Shown: positions 1 to 6,679 of the stretch, in pieces
How the letters are laid out: each line of letters starts with the position of its first letter
Position numbering within the stretch: position 1 is the first letter of the stretch
Source: Phycisphaerales bacterium
Lineage (GTDB): Bacteria > Planctomycetota > Phycisphaerae > Tepidisphaerales > Tepidisphaeraceae
DNA length: 14,853 nucleotides
Reading direction: 5' to 3'
Assembly (NCBI GenBank): GCA_028288875.1
Contig: JAQGHK010000378.1
Span: forward strand, 1 to 14,853
Notes under the pieces: model-generated
The model's database searches: none
Told to the model about the DNA's origin: nothing
Seen by the model: the letters and a program-made list of their open reading frames with translations, nothing else
Translations under genes and position numbers: made by a program

Positions 1-2
1 GA

Positions 3-1775
3 CCTTGGAAGGCGTACCCGCTGAAGATCGGCCGCGCGAAGGCCCGTGTGATCACCGAAAACGGCCGCACGGCGATCGCGCTCGATGGCGCCTCGGCCGG
101 CCCGTTTGAAGGCGAGATTCGCTTCACCTTCTACCCCGGTGGCCGCTTGGTTCGCGCGGCTGCCATTCTTTCGACCCAGCGTGAATCCAGCGCCATCCTC
201 TTCGATACCGGCCTTGTCGCGCAGCCAGAATCGCCGGCCCCGTGGCAGTCGATCGCGTGGACGAACCTGTCGGACAAAGTCGCCCGCATGCCCGCCGGTG
301 AGGTAGCCGGGCAAAATGAACAACAGATCAAAGTCCGCCATCGCACGATTATTGCGGAAGGTGAGAACGGCGGCAGCGTGGCGCTCGTGCCACCGCCGCA
401 CCAGTACTTCTATCCGCTGGATTCGGTCGACAATCTCGCCTCAACGTGGGTGGGGCGGAACTATCGCCAGTTGATCGACGGCCCGGCGTTCGGCGTTCGC
501 CAGACCGTGGAAGGGGACAAGCGCTGGGTGCCGTGGATGAACGCACCGCCGGGCACGAAGCAGGACCTCGGCGTCTTCTATCTTCTGAGCGATGGCGACG
601 CGACGGCCGCCACCGCCGATGCGCTGGCCTACACGCACAACGACACGTTCGTTCCGCTCGACGGCTACAAGACGTTCTCCAGCCACTACCACGTCGAACA
701 CGCGGTCGATTACCTGAATCAGCAAAAGGCCCAAGCGACGACCGGCATTCCGAAGGGCTTGGAAACGCCGCCGTTCGTGAAGCGTTTCCGCGATGTTGGC
801 TTGAACATCGCGCACTTGGCCGAGTTTCATCTCGGCGACGGCGACATGAAAGTTGCTGATCGCCTCACCCGGCTGAAAACGCTGCACGACGAGTGCGCTC
901 GCCTGTCGGACACCAGCTTTCTGATGGTGCCCGGCGAGGAGCCGAACGTTCACCTCGGCGGCCACTGGCTCAGCTTCTTCGCCAAGCCCGTCTACTGGAC
1001 GCTCGGCCGTAAAGCGGATCAGCCGTTCGTGGAACAGGACGCGAAGTACGGCACCGTCTACCACGTCGGCAGCCCGGCCGATGTGCTCAAACTCATGGAA
1101 ACCGAGAACGGGCTGATGTGGACGGCCCACCCGCGCATTAAAGCGTCCACCAATTACCCGGACATCTACAAGGACGAAGCGTTCTTCAAAAGCGATCACT
1201 TCCTCGGCGGCGCCTGGAAAGCCATGCCGGCCGACTGCTCGCTGCCGCGGCTTGGAACCCGAGTGCTGGATCTGCTCGATGACATGAACAACTGGGGCGC
1301 GCATAAGCAGGCCCCGGGCGAGGTCGATGTGTTCAAGATCGACGCCGACAGTGAGTTGTATGCGCACATGAACGTGAACTACCTGAAGCTGACCGATTTG
1401 CCGGCCTTCGCCAACGGCTGGCAACCCGTCCTCGATACCCTGCGCGCCGGCCAGTTCTTCACGACCACCGGCGAAGTGCTGATTCCCACGTTCACGATCG
1501 ACGGCCAATCCAGCGGCCAGACAATCTCACCGCCGGCCGTGCCGTCACGGCTGCGGGCCAGCCTTCGCTGGACGTTCCCACTCGCCTTCGCGGAACTGGT
1601 CAGTGGCGATGGCCAAAAGACGTATCGCCAGCGAATCGATCTCTCCGACACCATCGCTTTCGGAACGCGAGACATCAATGTTGAAGCCGATCTCCGCGGC
1701 AAGACCTGGGCCCGCTTTGAAGTCTGGGACATCGCGGCCAACGGCGCATACACGCAGCCGGTGTGGATCAAGTAA
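3..1775 (+). CDS. PHP-domain-like (CehA/McbA-like) protein, 5' end outside window
   Basis: The frame is open from base 3, so the gene begins upstream; the GTG at 48 is only the first start-type codon inside the window. At least 590 residues are visible. Numbering from the GTG, metal-ligand-like motifs appear in the order expected of a PHP phosphoesterase fold: HxH in SHYH (213, 215), a GEE followed by histidines (E297/E298, H302, H306), and an AHP motif (H361). The C-terminal stretch with GQFFTTTG (from 468) followed by an IDGQSSG turn matches the 'raGrtfvTtG...G' tail seen in CehA/McbA-like proteins. The N-terminal 200 residues look beta-rich and were not recognised. Substrate is unknown; with the glycan genes nearby a carbohydrate-related role is possible but is inference. 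A signal peptide cannot be assessed because the N-terminus is missing. The PHP assignment comes from motif pattern only. Confidence 0.6.
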   Translation, partial: PWKAYPLKIGRAKARVITENGRTAIALDGASAGPFEGEIRFTFYPGGRLVRAAAILSTQRESSAILFDTGLVAQPESPAPWQSIAWTNLSDKVARMPAGEVAGQNEQQIKVRHRTIIAEGENGGSVALVPPPHQYFYPLDSVDNLASTWVGRNYRQLIDGPAFGVRQTVEGDKRWVPWMNAPPGTKQDLGVFYLLSDGDATAATADALAYTHNDTFVPLDGYKTFSSHYHVEHAVDYLNQQKAQATTGIPKGLETPPFVKRFRDVGLNIAHLAEFHLGDGDMKVADRLTRLKTLHDECARLSDTSFLMVPGEEPNVHLGGHWLSFFAKPVYWTLGRKADQPFVEQDAKYGTVYHVGSPADVLKLMETENGLMWTAHPRIKASTNYPDIYKDEAFFKSDHFLGGAWKAMPADCSLPRLGTRVLDLLDDMNNWGAHKQAPGEVDVFKIDADSELYAHMNVNYLKLTDLPAFANGWQPVLDTLRAGQFFTTTGEVLIPTFTIDGQSSGQTISPPAVPSRLRASLRWTFPLAFAELVSGDGQKTYRQRIDLSDTIAFGTRDINVEADLRGKTWARFEVWDIAANGAYTQPVWIK

Positions 1776-2224
1776 TGCGACCGCCACCTGAAGTGCCGAT
1801 GGTCCGAATCCTGCCGATGAGCGATCAGCAGGAGGGCTTCCGCGATCGAACCATCGAGCAGATCCAGGCCAGGTTCTTCCTAAAGCGGCTGCCGCAGCGG
1901 AAGGGGCGGTACCGTTATTATTCAAGCGGGCTGAAGGCGGACCCGGGCACGATTGTCCTGTTCCAGTTCAAGGCCCGCGTGATCGCCAGTGCGGTGTTCC
2001 TGCGGGATGAAAAGGACGAAAAATCCAGCGGTGACTTCACCGGCACACTCTGCTTTGATCCCGCGTCAGTTCAGGTATTTGACCCATGGGATGCTGATGC
2101 CATGCGCCGCGCCTGGCCCGGCTTCCGGTCCTTTGGCCACGTGAAGCAGCGGCTGAATCCCGGAAACTATCCGGCCTTTCTCCGCCGGCTTGAGAATGTT
2201 CGAAGCAGTCAGCATATCAATTAG
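1775..2224 (+). CDS. Small unrecognised protein, about 149 aa
   Basis: The ATG at 1775 overlaps the stop of the preceding gene in a TAATG junction, so translation is probably coupled and the two genes likely share a transcript. A GTG at 1763 and an ATG at 1799 are alternative starts; none has a good Shine-Dalgarno. The product is basic at the N-terminus, with an alternating polar/hydrophobic core (PGTIVLFQFKARVIASAVF) followed by a short variable loop, then a LCFDP...VQVFDP segment and a helical tail containing GHVKQRL. This pattern suggests a compact beta-barrel-like domain, perhaps PUA/ASCH-like, but that is a guess from layout. No signal peptide or membrane segment is seen, so it is probably cytoplasmic. 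No function is assigned. Confidence 0.7.
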   Translation: MRPPPEVPMVRILPMSDQQEGFRDRTIEQIQARFFLKRLPQRKGRYRYYSSGLKADPGTIVLFQFKARVIASAVFLRDEKDEKSSGDFTGTLCFDPASVQVFDPWDADAMRRAWPGFRSFGHVKQRLNPGNYPAFLRRLENVRSSQHIN

Positions 2225-2246
2225 CCCGAACGACTCCGCAGCCCTG

Positions 2247-3203
2247 TCATTTGGCCCGGTGCTTCACGTACCAGTCGATCGAATCGGCCAGCCCTTCGTC
2301 GAAGTGTTTGATGGGCTCATAGCCGAGCACTGATCGGGCGAGTGAGATATCGGCCAGACTGTCGCGCACGTCGCCGGGACGGGCGGGTTCGTGATTGGGC
2401 TTTACCTGTTTGCCGAGAAGCTGATTAGCCAGTTCGACAATGCGATTGACCGTCACGCGCCGGCCGCAGCCGATGTTGACGACCTCGCCGGCGAGCTTCG
2501 GCGCGTCGGCGGCCAGCATGTTCGCGTGGACGATATTGCTGACGTGGCAGAAGTCGCGGGTTTGTTCGCCGTCGCCGTAGATCGTGGGCGGCTGATCGGT
2601 CAGCACACGCGTCACGATGCCGGGCACGGCCGCGCCGTATTGGCTCTTGGGATCCTGGCCCGGACCGAAGACATTGAAGTAGCGCAGGCTGATGTTCTCC
2701 ATGCCATAGAGAACGGCGAAGGCGGTCATGTAGAGTTCGCCGGTGTATTTGGCGATGCCGTAGGGGCTGAGCGGCAGGCCACGCATGGATTCCACTTTGG
2801 GCTGCTCCGGCGCGTCGCCGTAAATGGCGCTCGTGCTGGCGTAGACGACGCGCTTCACACCGGCGTCGCGCGCGGCAATGAGCAGGCGTAGTGTGGCGGT
2901 GGCATCCACGGCGTGGTAGTCGGCCGGGCGACTGACGGACTCCGGCACACTCACAAGGGCGGCCTTGTGGAAGATCAATTGCACGCCGGCGCAAGTCTTG
3001 GCGACGACCGCCGGATCGCAAACGTCGCCGACGATGCGTTCGATTTTGTCGCCGAGGTCTTCCAACCGTCGCCACGAACCGCTGCCGCGCAAATCATCCA
3101 GCACGCGAACGGAATGTCCGCGCCCGACAAGGGCGTGCACGATGTGCGAACCGATGAACCCGGCGCCGCCGGTGACGAGGACTTGCTGGCGATCGGGCAT
3201 CAT
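2247..3203 (-). CDS. NDP-sugar 4-epimerase, extended SDR (WbpP/GalE-like)
   Basis: A 318-residue extended short-chain dehydrogenase/reductase, full length for the family. The Rossmann NAD-binding motif is TGGAGFIG (11-18), the catalytic serine region is YASTS (121-125), and the YxxxK pair is Y148/K152. RYFNVFGPGQ (174-183), IYGDGEQTRDF (208-218) and RPGDVRDS (275-282) are typical of UDP-glucose/UDP-N-acetylglucosamine 4-epimerases, and the RYFNVFGPGQDP version is closest to the WbpP-type group. The likely reaction is reversible inversion at C4 of a UDP-hexose or UDP-N-acetylhexosamine in the cytoplasm. It lies 12 bp downstream of the ROK regulator gene on the same strand, so the two probably form an operon diverging from the kinase cluster. 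Two adjacent ATGs occur (3203 and 3200); the second has the better spacing to GGAG. GlcNAc versus Glc preference cannot be settled by eye. Confidence 0.9.
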   Translation of the reverse strand: MMPDRQQVLVTGGAGFIGSHIVHALVGRGHSVRVLDDLRGSGSWRRLEDLGDKIERIVGDVCDPAVVAKTCAGVQLIFHKAALVSVPESVSRPADYHAVDATATLRLLIAARDAGVKRVVYASTSAIYGDAPEQPKVESMRGLPLSPYGIAKYTGELYMTAFAVLYGMENISLRYFNVFGPGQDPKSQYGAAVPGIVTRVLTDQPPTIYGDGEQTRDFCHVSNIVHANMLAADAPKLAGEVVNIGCGRRVTVNRIVELANQLLGKQVKPNHEPARPGDVRDSLADISLARSVLGYEPIKHFDEGLADSIDWYVKHRAK

Positions 3204-3206
3204 TCA

Positions 3207-3210
3207 CTCC
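3207..3210 (-). promoter_or_regulatory. Ribosome binding site of the epimerase gene
   Basis: On the minus strand GGAG lies 3 nt before the first ATG (3203) and 6 nt before the second ATG (3200). The second spacing is more usual, so the true start may be 3200. The site sits in the 12-bp gap after the ROK regulator stop codon, which fits translation from a shared mRNA. Confidence 0.6.
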
Positions 3211-3215
3211 AAAAC

Positions 3216-4376
3216 TTATTCCATGGTGGCCGGCGGCCTGCCAAAAACTTCGGCTAGTGCGAGCCACGCCGCGTTTTCGGCTGACTGTACGTTGGATTGC
3301 TCCCAAAGCCGCACGCTCACCCGCTCACGCAGGCCGGGCAGAAACAGCGGCGGTAGGGCGTTGCTCAGCGTTTCGCTGACAATTGGATGACGCACCAGCG
3401 GACTTGCGACGATCAATCGCTGAGGGCGAATGAAATTGACGGCGTTGGCGATGCCGTTGGCCAGAAGATTGAGCACGCGCTCGGCGGCCCGGCGGTCGCT
3501 CTTCGGGTTGGCCAGCACGGCATCCAGTGATCGCGAGGAACGCAAGCCGAAGCGGCTCAGTTGTTCGGTGCTTACGATCCGCTCTAGGCAACCTTGCTGG
3601 CCGCAATAGCACGGCGCGGTTTCGACGGCCAAGCGCGTGTGGCCCAGCTCATTCGCGCCGCCGACCACACCGCCGTGCGGCCGGCCGCCGAGGAGCAGCG
3701 ATGCACCTAACCGGCCATCTTCTACGCCGACGAGCAGCACATCGCCGTCCGTGTTGTCGTTGGTCATCAGCCATTTCAACGACAGGGCATGCATGTCGTT
3801 ATGCAGAACGACCGGTGTCTCGTCAGCCGCCGCGTAAATCGGGCGAACCGAAACGGATTCGGTCGCCGCGAGCGCGGAACTGAACAGCACCTTCGCTTCA
3901 CGCGGCAGTGCCAGGCCGGTGATGCTCACGCCGACGGCGAAGACGGTCGGATCAAGAAGGCGCTTGAGCAGGGCGGCGGCCGATGCGATCGGGTTTTGCT
4001 TCGTCTTGGAAACGACTGCGACTTCCTCGCCGCGTGGCCGGCCGAGCGCGTTCGCGCGAATGCCACGCACGCCGCCCGGCGCAATCGCGAGGCCGATGAA
4101 CGTGCGACGGTCCGGATCAACCTCCAGCGGCACCTGCGGCCGCCCGCGTGCATTGGTCGGCGGAACAGCGCCCTCGCGGAGCAGGCCGATGTCGATCAGA
4201 TTCGTGACGGCGTGGCCGGTGAGCGTGGGGTGCGTTCCGGTGCGTTCGTGCAGGTCGCGCCGACTCAGGCCGGCCTGCCGCCACACCATTGAAGCGAACA
4301 ATTGCTCGCGCGGATTGATCAGGACGGGCTTGCCGACCTCAGGCGAATTTGAAAGTGGCGCGGTCGTTTTGGCCAT
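3216..4376 (-). CDS. ROK-family transcriptional regulator (repressor type)
   Basis: From ATG 4376 the product is 386 residues, normal for a NagC/XylR/Mlc-type ROK repressor. The open frame runs back to 4532, but that extension would cross the promoter region and encodes an atypical sequence, so it is rejected. Residues about 20-68 form a winged helix-turn-helix (FASMVWRQAGLSRRDLHERT, then TLTGHAVTNLIDIGLL). The C-terminal ROK domain has the zinc site GHT...CYCGQQGC (H246, C256, C258, C263). The DxGGT phosphate-binding motif of ROK sugar kinases is absent (IGLAIAPGG at 94-102), while an ND pair (193-194) remains, so this is a sugar-sensing regulator rather than a kinase. It precedes the epimerase gene and diverges from the nucleotidyltransferase/kinase genes; the 20-bp palindrome 24 bp upstream of its start is the likely operator. 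The effector is unknown; a galactose or amino-sugar derivative is inferred from context. Confidence 0.92.
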   Translation of the reverse strand: MAKTTAPLSNSPEVGKPVLINPREQLFASMVWRQAGLSRRDLHERTGTHPTLTGHAVTNLIDIGLLREGAVPPTNARGRPQVPLEVDPDRRTFIGLAIAPGGVRGIRANALGRPRGEEVAVVSKTKQNPIASAAALLKRLLDPTVFAVGVSITGLALPREAKVLFSSALAATESVSVRPIYAAADETPVVLHNDMHALSLKWLMTNDNTDGDVLLVGVEDGRLGASLLLGGRPHGGVVGGANELGHTRLAVETAPCYCGQQGCLERIVSTEQLSRFGLRSSRSLDAVLANPKSDRRAAERVLNLLANGIANAVNFIRPQRLIVASPLVRHPIVSETLSNALPPLFLPGLRERVSVRLWEQSNVQSAENAAWLALAEVFGRPPATME

Positions 4377-4398
4377 CAGCGGATTTTCAACTTGAAAT

Positions 4399-4404
4399 AT
4401 AATA
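4399..4404 (-). promoter_or_regulatory. Possible -10 box of the divergent ROK regulator-epimerase operon
   Basis: On the minus strand the sequence is TATTAT, a 5/6 match to TATAAT, located about 25 bp before the regulator ATG at 4376. No convincing -35 was found at 16-18 bp spacing; TTGCCT (4431-4426) is too far. Its overlap with the palindrome would allow autoregulation. Confidence 0.3.
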
Positions 4405-4419
4405 CAATAAATTGTATTA
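4400..4419. promoter_or_regulatory. Perfect 20-bp palindromic operator candidate
   Basis: The sequence is TAATACAAT-AA-ATTGTATTA: two perfect 9-bp inverted arms with a 2-bp centre. It lies between the divergent starts of the ROK regulator (4376) and the nucleotidyltransferase (4483) and overlaps -10-like boxes on both strands. Dyad operators in AT-rich promoters are typical of ROK repressors such as NagC, Mlc and XylR. That the neighbouring ROK protein binds here is inference from position and symmetry. No second full copy was found by eye in the window. Confidence 0.7.
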
Positions 4420-4482
4420 AATACCAGGCAAGTGTATTTGCTGATTACGGGGTCGATAAGGCGGCCTGCGAAAGGGAAGACT

Positions 4483-4842
4483 GTGAGTGTTCCAACTGAA
4501 CGTGCTGTGATCCTCGCCCGCGGCCTTGGCACGCGGATGCGGCGGCACGATGCCGATGCGGCCTTGGATGACGATCAGGCGAAAGTGGCTGAAACCGGCG
4601 TAAAGGCGTTGATTCGGATCAAGCGGCCGTTCCTGGATTACATCCTGAGCGTGCTGGCCGACGCCGGCGTGCGGCGGGTGTGCCTGGTCATCGGGCCGGA
4701 ACATCATGAACTGCGGCGCTACTATGGCAGCGAATTGCGGACGGATCGGCTCTCGATCGAGTTGCCGTTCAGGCCGAACCGCTCGGCACGGCCAACGCTG
4801 TTGCCGCTGCCGAAGCGTGGGCTGAGGGGCAGCCGTTCCTGA
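4483..4842 (+). CDS. Sugar-1-phosphate nucleotidyltransferase, 5' part (frameshifted)
   Basis: The N-terminal half of a nucleotidyltransferase. AVILARGLGTRM carries the GxGTR nucleotide-binding motif, and GVKALIRI followed by PFLDYIL contains the lysine equivalent to the PKALxPV motif. Family sense ends after RTDRLSIE (base 4761). Beyond that this frame is meaningless to its stop at 4842, while the next frame continues with AVQAEPLGTANAVAAAEAW. The GTG at 4483 is chosen because GGGAAG lies 4-9 nt upstream and the Rossmann strand follows closely; an in-frame ATG-type extension to 4432 would begin almost at the promoter. Restoring one base gives a protein of about 270 residues. The enzyme would join a sugar-1-phosphate to an NTP, releasing pyrophosphate. 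It is the first gene of the operon with the GHMP kinase, so the kinase product is its probable substrate. Base (UTP, dTTP or GTP) and sugar are not determinable here. Confidence 0.8.
   Translation: MSVPTERAVILARGLGTRMRRHDADAALDDDQAKVAETGVKALIRIKRPFLDYILSVLADAGVRRVCLVIGPEHHELRRYYGSELRTDRLSIELPFRPNRSARPTLLPLPKRGLRGSRS
4762..4763 (+). other. Single-base deletion frameshift in the nucleotidyltransferase gene
   Basis: After the Glu codon 4759-4761 only two bases (TT) remain before GCC GTT CAG GCC GAA at 4764, which restores the family sequence AVQAEPLGTA. One inserted base at this codon would give an uninterrupted gene of about 270 codons. The context is not a recognisable -1 slippery heptamer, so programmed frameshifting is unlikely. 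Either an assembly/sequencing indel or a real disabling mutation. Confidence 0.85.
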
Positions 4843-5294
4843 TGCTCAATAGCGATAACTATTATCCATTGTCCGCCATCGCGGCCCTGCGGCAGGCGAC
4901 CGCGCCGGCGGTGGCTCTGTTCGAGCGTGGCGCGATGCTCGAAGGCAGCAACATTCCGGCCGACCGAATTCGGGCGTTCGCCGTTGGGCTGCATGAAGAG
5001 GGAAAGCTTGTTCGGGTGATCGAAAAGCCAGGCGATGACGTACTGGCCAAGGCCGGCGGCGTGTTCCTGTCAATGAATCTCTGGCTGTTCGACCGCACCC
5101 TGTTCGACGCCTGCCGCGCGATTTCAAAAAGCGCCCGCGGCGAATACGAGATCACGGACGCCGCGCAGTGGTGCATTGATCACGGTTCTACCTTCGCGGC
5201 CTGCCTCGTTCACGCGCCCGTGTTAGACCTTTCCAGTCGAAGTGATGTCGGCCCCGTGACACAGCGGTTGGCGGATGTTGAGGTGCAATTGTGA
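4842..5294 (+). CDS. Sugar-1-phosphate nucleotidyltransferase, 3' part (frameshifted)
   Basis: The C-terminal part of the gene that begins at 4483. Meaningful coding in this frame starts at 4764, upstream of the formal ATG at 4842; the 26 codons between contain QAEPLGTANAV and AEGQPFLMLNSDN. That ATG is therefore internal, not a true start. LMLNSDNYYP holds the metal-binding aspartate of the nucleotidyltransferase fold, IEKPGDD the substrate-side segment, GGVFLSMNLWLFD the core strand, and GEYEITDA the conserved motif near the end of the catalytic domain. The stop overlaps the start of the kinase gene by 4 bp (GTGA at 5291-5294), a translationally coupled arrangement that strongly supports one operon and one pathway. 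If the frameshift is real, this half lacks the nucleotide-binding loop and would be inactive alone. Confidence 0.8.
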   Translation: MLNSDNYYPLSAIAALRQATAPAVALFERGAMLEGSNIPADRIRAFAVGLHEEGKLVRVIEKPGDDVLAKAGGVFLSMNLWLFDRTLFDACRAISKSARGEYEITDAAQWCIDHGSTFAACLVHAPVLDLSSRSDVGPVTQRLADVEVQL

Positions 5295-6649
5295 GTACGC
5301 TGACGCTCGGAATGTTGGCCGACGGCGGCGCGGCGGCGCGCTGCCTGATCGACGCAGGAATGTCGGCCGACGAAGCCGTGGCCAAGCGAGAACGGTTTGC
5401 CCGCGCGGCCGAGGCGTTGATCGCCGCGGGCCACACACCGGAAACGCATGTCGTCGCGGCGTTCGTGCCGGGGCGGATCGAGGTGTTCGGCAAGCATACC
5501 GATTACTGCGGCGGCCGCTCGCTGCTCTGCACGGTCGAGCGCGGCATGTGCTTTGTGGCTGTGGGGCGAGAGGGCGACACAGTGCGATTTCTGGCGCTCG
5601 ATCCGGACGAACAAGCGGTGCTCACGCCAGATGGGACGTCGTCAGTGATCGCCGGGCATTGGTCGAATTACCCGGCAAGCGTGGTTCGCCGGCTGGCCCG
5701 TAATTTCCCAGGCCTTCCCTTTGGGGCAGACGTTGCGATGAGCAGTGATCTGCCCAAGGCGTCGGGCCTGAGCAGTTCCAGTGCAATGATCGTCGGCACG
5801 TTCCTGGTGCTCGCCCGATTGGCTGGTGTGGAATCGACTGAAACGTATCGTCGCTACCTGCCCGATCGAGAGGCATTGGCCGGCTATCTGGGCACGGTCG
5901 AAAACGGCCAGAGCTTCGGCCCACTCGTTGGCCACACCGGCGTCGGCACCTTCGGCGGGAGTCAGGATCACACGGCCATCCTCTGCAGCAAGCCGGGACG
6001 GTTGAGCGTTTACTCGTTCCGTCCGGTGCGCTTTCGCAGTGATGTTCGCATGCCGACCGGCGTGCGATTCGTCATCGCCGATTCCGGCGTGGCTGCGGAG
6101 AAAACAGGCGACGCGTTGGCCAAATACAATCGCGTATCGACGCGCGTTCGCGATCTGGTTTTCGCGTGGAACGAGGCGGGCGGTCAGGCGGGGTGTTTGA
6201 ACGATATTATTGATTCCAGCCCCGAGGCGCTCGGCCGATTGCGCGGACTCGTAGAGGGCCGATCGCCCGAAGTGGCGGCCAGCCTGCTCTCGCGGCTGGA
6301 TCAGTTCCTGATTGAATCGAATAACCTGATCCCCAAGGCCGCGGATGCCTTCGCGAATGCGGATTGGGGAGGCTTGCGATCGATCGCGAACGAAAGTCAC
6401 GCCGGCGCTGATTCAGGCCTGCTGAACCAAGTACCTCAGACCAACGCCCTGCAGCGTGAGATGCTGAGCCACGGCGCGATCGCCGCCAGTGCGTTCGGGG
6501 CCGGTTTTGGCGGCAGCGTCTGGGGCCTCTTCGACAGTGCAGGTCTTGAGCAATGGGCCGCCTCAGAGCCCGCATCGCGATTTGCCTCTTTCGTCACCCG
6601 TCCCGGCTGCGCCGCCGTGGAAATTGAGTCGGCTGCATCTATACGCTGA
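5291..6649 (+). CDS. Galactokinase-like GHMP sugar kinase
   Basis: A 452-residue GHMP kinase, slightly longer than typical galactokinases (about 380-400). The galactokinase-type sugar-binding signature is PGRIEVFGKHTDYCGG (60-75), the phosphate loop is LPKASGLSSSSA (154-165), the catalytic-base region is GGSQDH (222-227, D226 equivalent to the GIMDQ aspartate), and the third GHMP motif is AFGAGFGGSVWGL (401-413). The family reaction is ATP-dependent phosphorylation of a sugar at C1. The usual GEHTDY glutamate, which contacts the sugar C6 region in characterised galactokinases, is lysine here (K68), so substrate preference may differ from plain galactose. The GTG start overlaps the nucleotidyltransferase stop, and the next gene starts 30 bp downstream. 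Cytoplasmic; no signal peptide. Galactose, GalNAc or an acidic sugar are possible substrates; a sugar-1-kinase is confident, the exact sugar is not. Confidence 0.88.
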   Translation: MSTLTLGMLADGGAAARCLIDAGMSADEAVAKRERFARAAEALIAAGHTPETHVVAAFVPGRIEVFGKHTDYCGGRSLLCTVERGMCFVAVGREGDTVRFLALDPDEQAVLTPDGTSSVIAGHWSNYPASVVRRLARNFPGLPFGADVAMSSDLPKASGLSSSSAMIVGTFLVLARLAGVESTETYRRYLPDREALAGYLGTVENGQSFGPLVGHTGVGTFGGSQDHTAILCSKPGRLSVYSFRPVRFRSDVRMPTGVRFVIADSGVAAEKTGDALAKYNRVSTRVRDLVFAWNEAGGQAGCLNDIIDSSPEALGRLRGLVEGRSPEVAASLLSRLDQFLIESNNLIPKAADAFANADWGGLRSIANESHAGADSGLLNQVPQTNALQREMLSHGAIAASAFGAGFGGSVWGLFDSAGLEQWAASEPASRFASFVTRPGCAAVEIESAASIR

Positions 6650-6679
6650 CCTAGTTGGTGGAATCAATCGAGAAACACT

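Larger units (their letters stand above)
4392..4420 (+). promoter_or_regulatory. Candidate sigma-70-type promoter of the nucleotidyltransferase-kinase operon
   Basis: TTGAAA (4392-4397) and TATTAA (4415-4420) are separated by exactly 17 bp, giving 5/6 and 4/6 matches to the -35 and -10 consensus. It sits in a markedly AT-rich patch within GC-rich surroundings and would start transcription near 4427, about 55 nt before the GTG start at 4483. The palindrome 4400-4419 fills the spacer and overlaps the -10 box, a classic repressor-blocking position. Assigned by consensus only. Confidence 0.5.

Noticed and set aside
441..1508. Long minus-strand open frame (355 codons) opposite the PHP-like gene
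   Set aside because: It is a mirror of GC-rich codon bias; it shows no family motif and is covered by a plus-strand frame with coherent metal-ligand motifs.
4377..4532. N-terminal extension of the first ROK regulator to an upstream start at 4532
   Set aside because: It crosses the AT-rich promoter and palindrome, encodes sequence unlike any ROK protein, and overlaps the divergent gene start; ATG 4376 leads directly into the HTH region.
4759..4766. Programmed -1 ribosomal frameshifting in the nucleotidyltransferase
   Set aside because: There is no X-XXY-YYZ slippery heptamer at the shift site and no obvious stimulatory hairpin.
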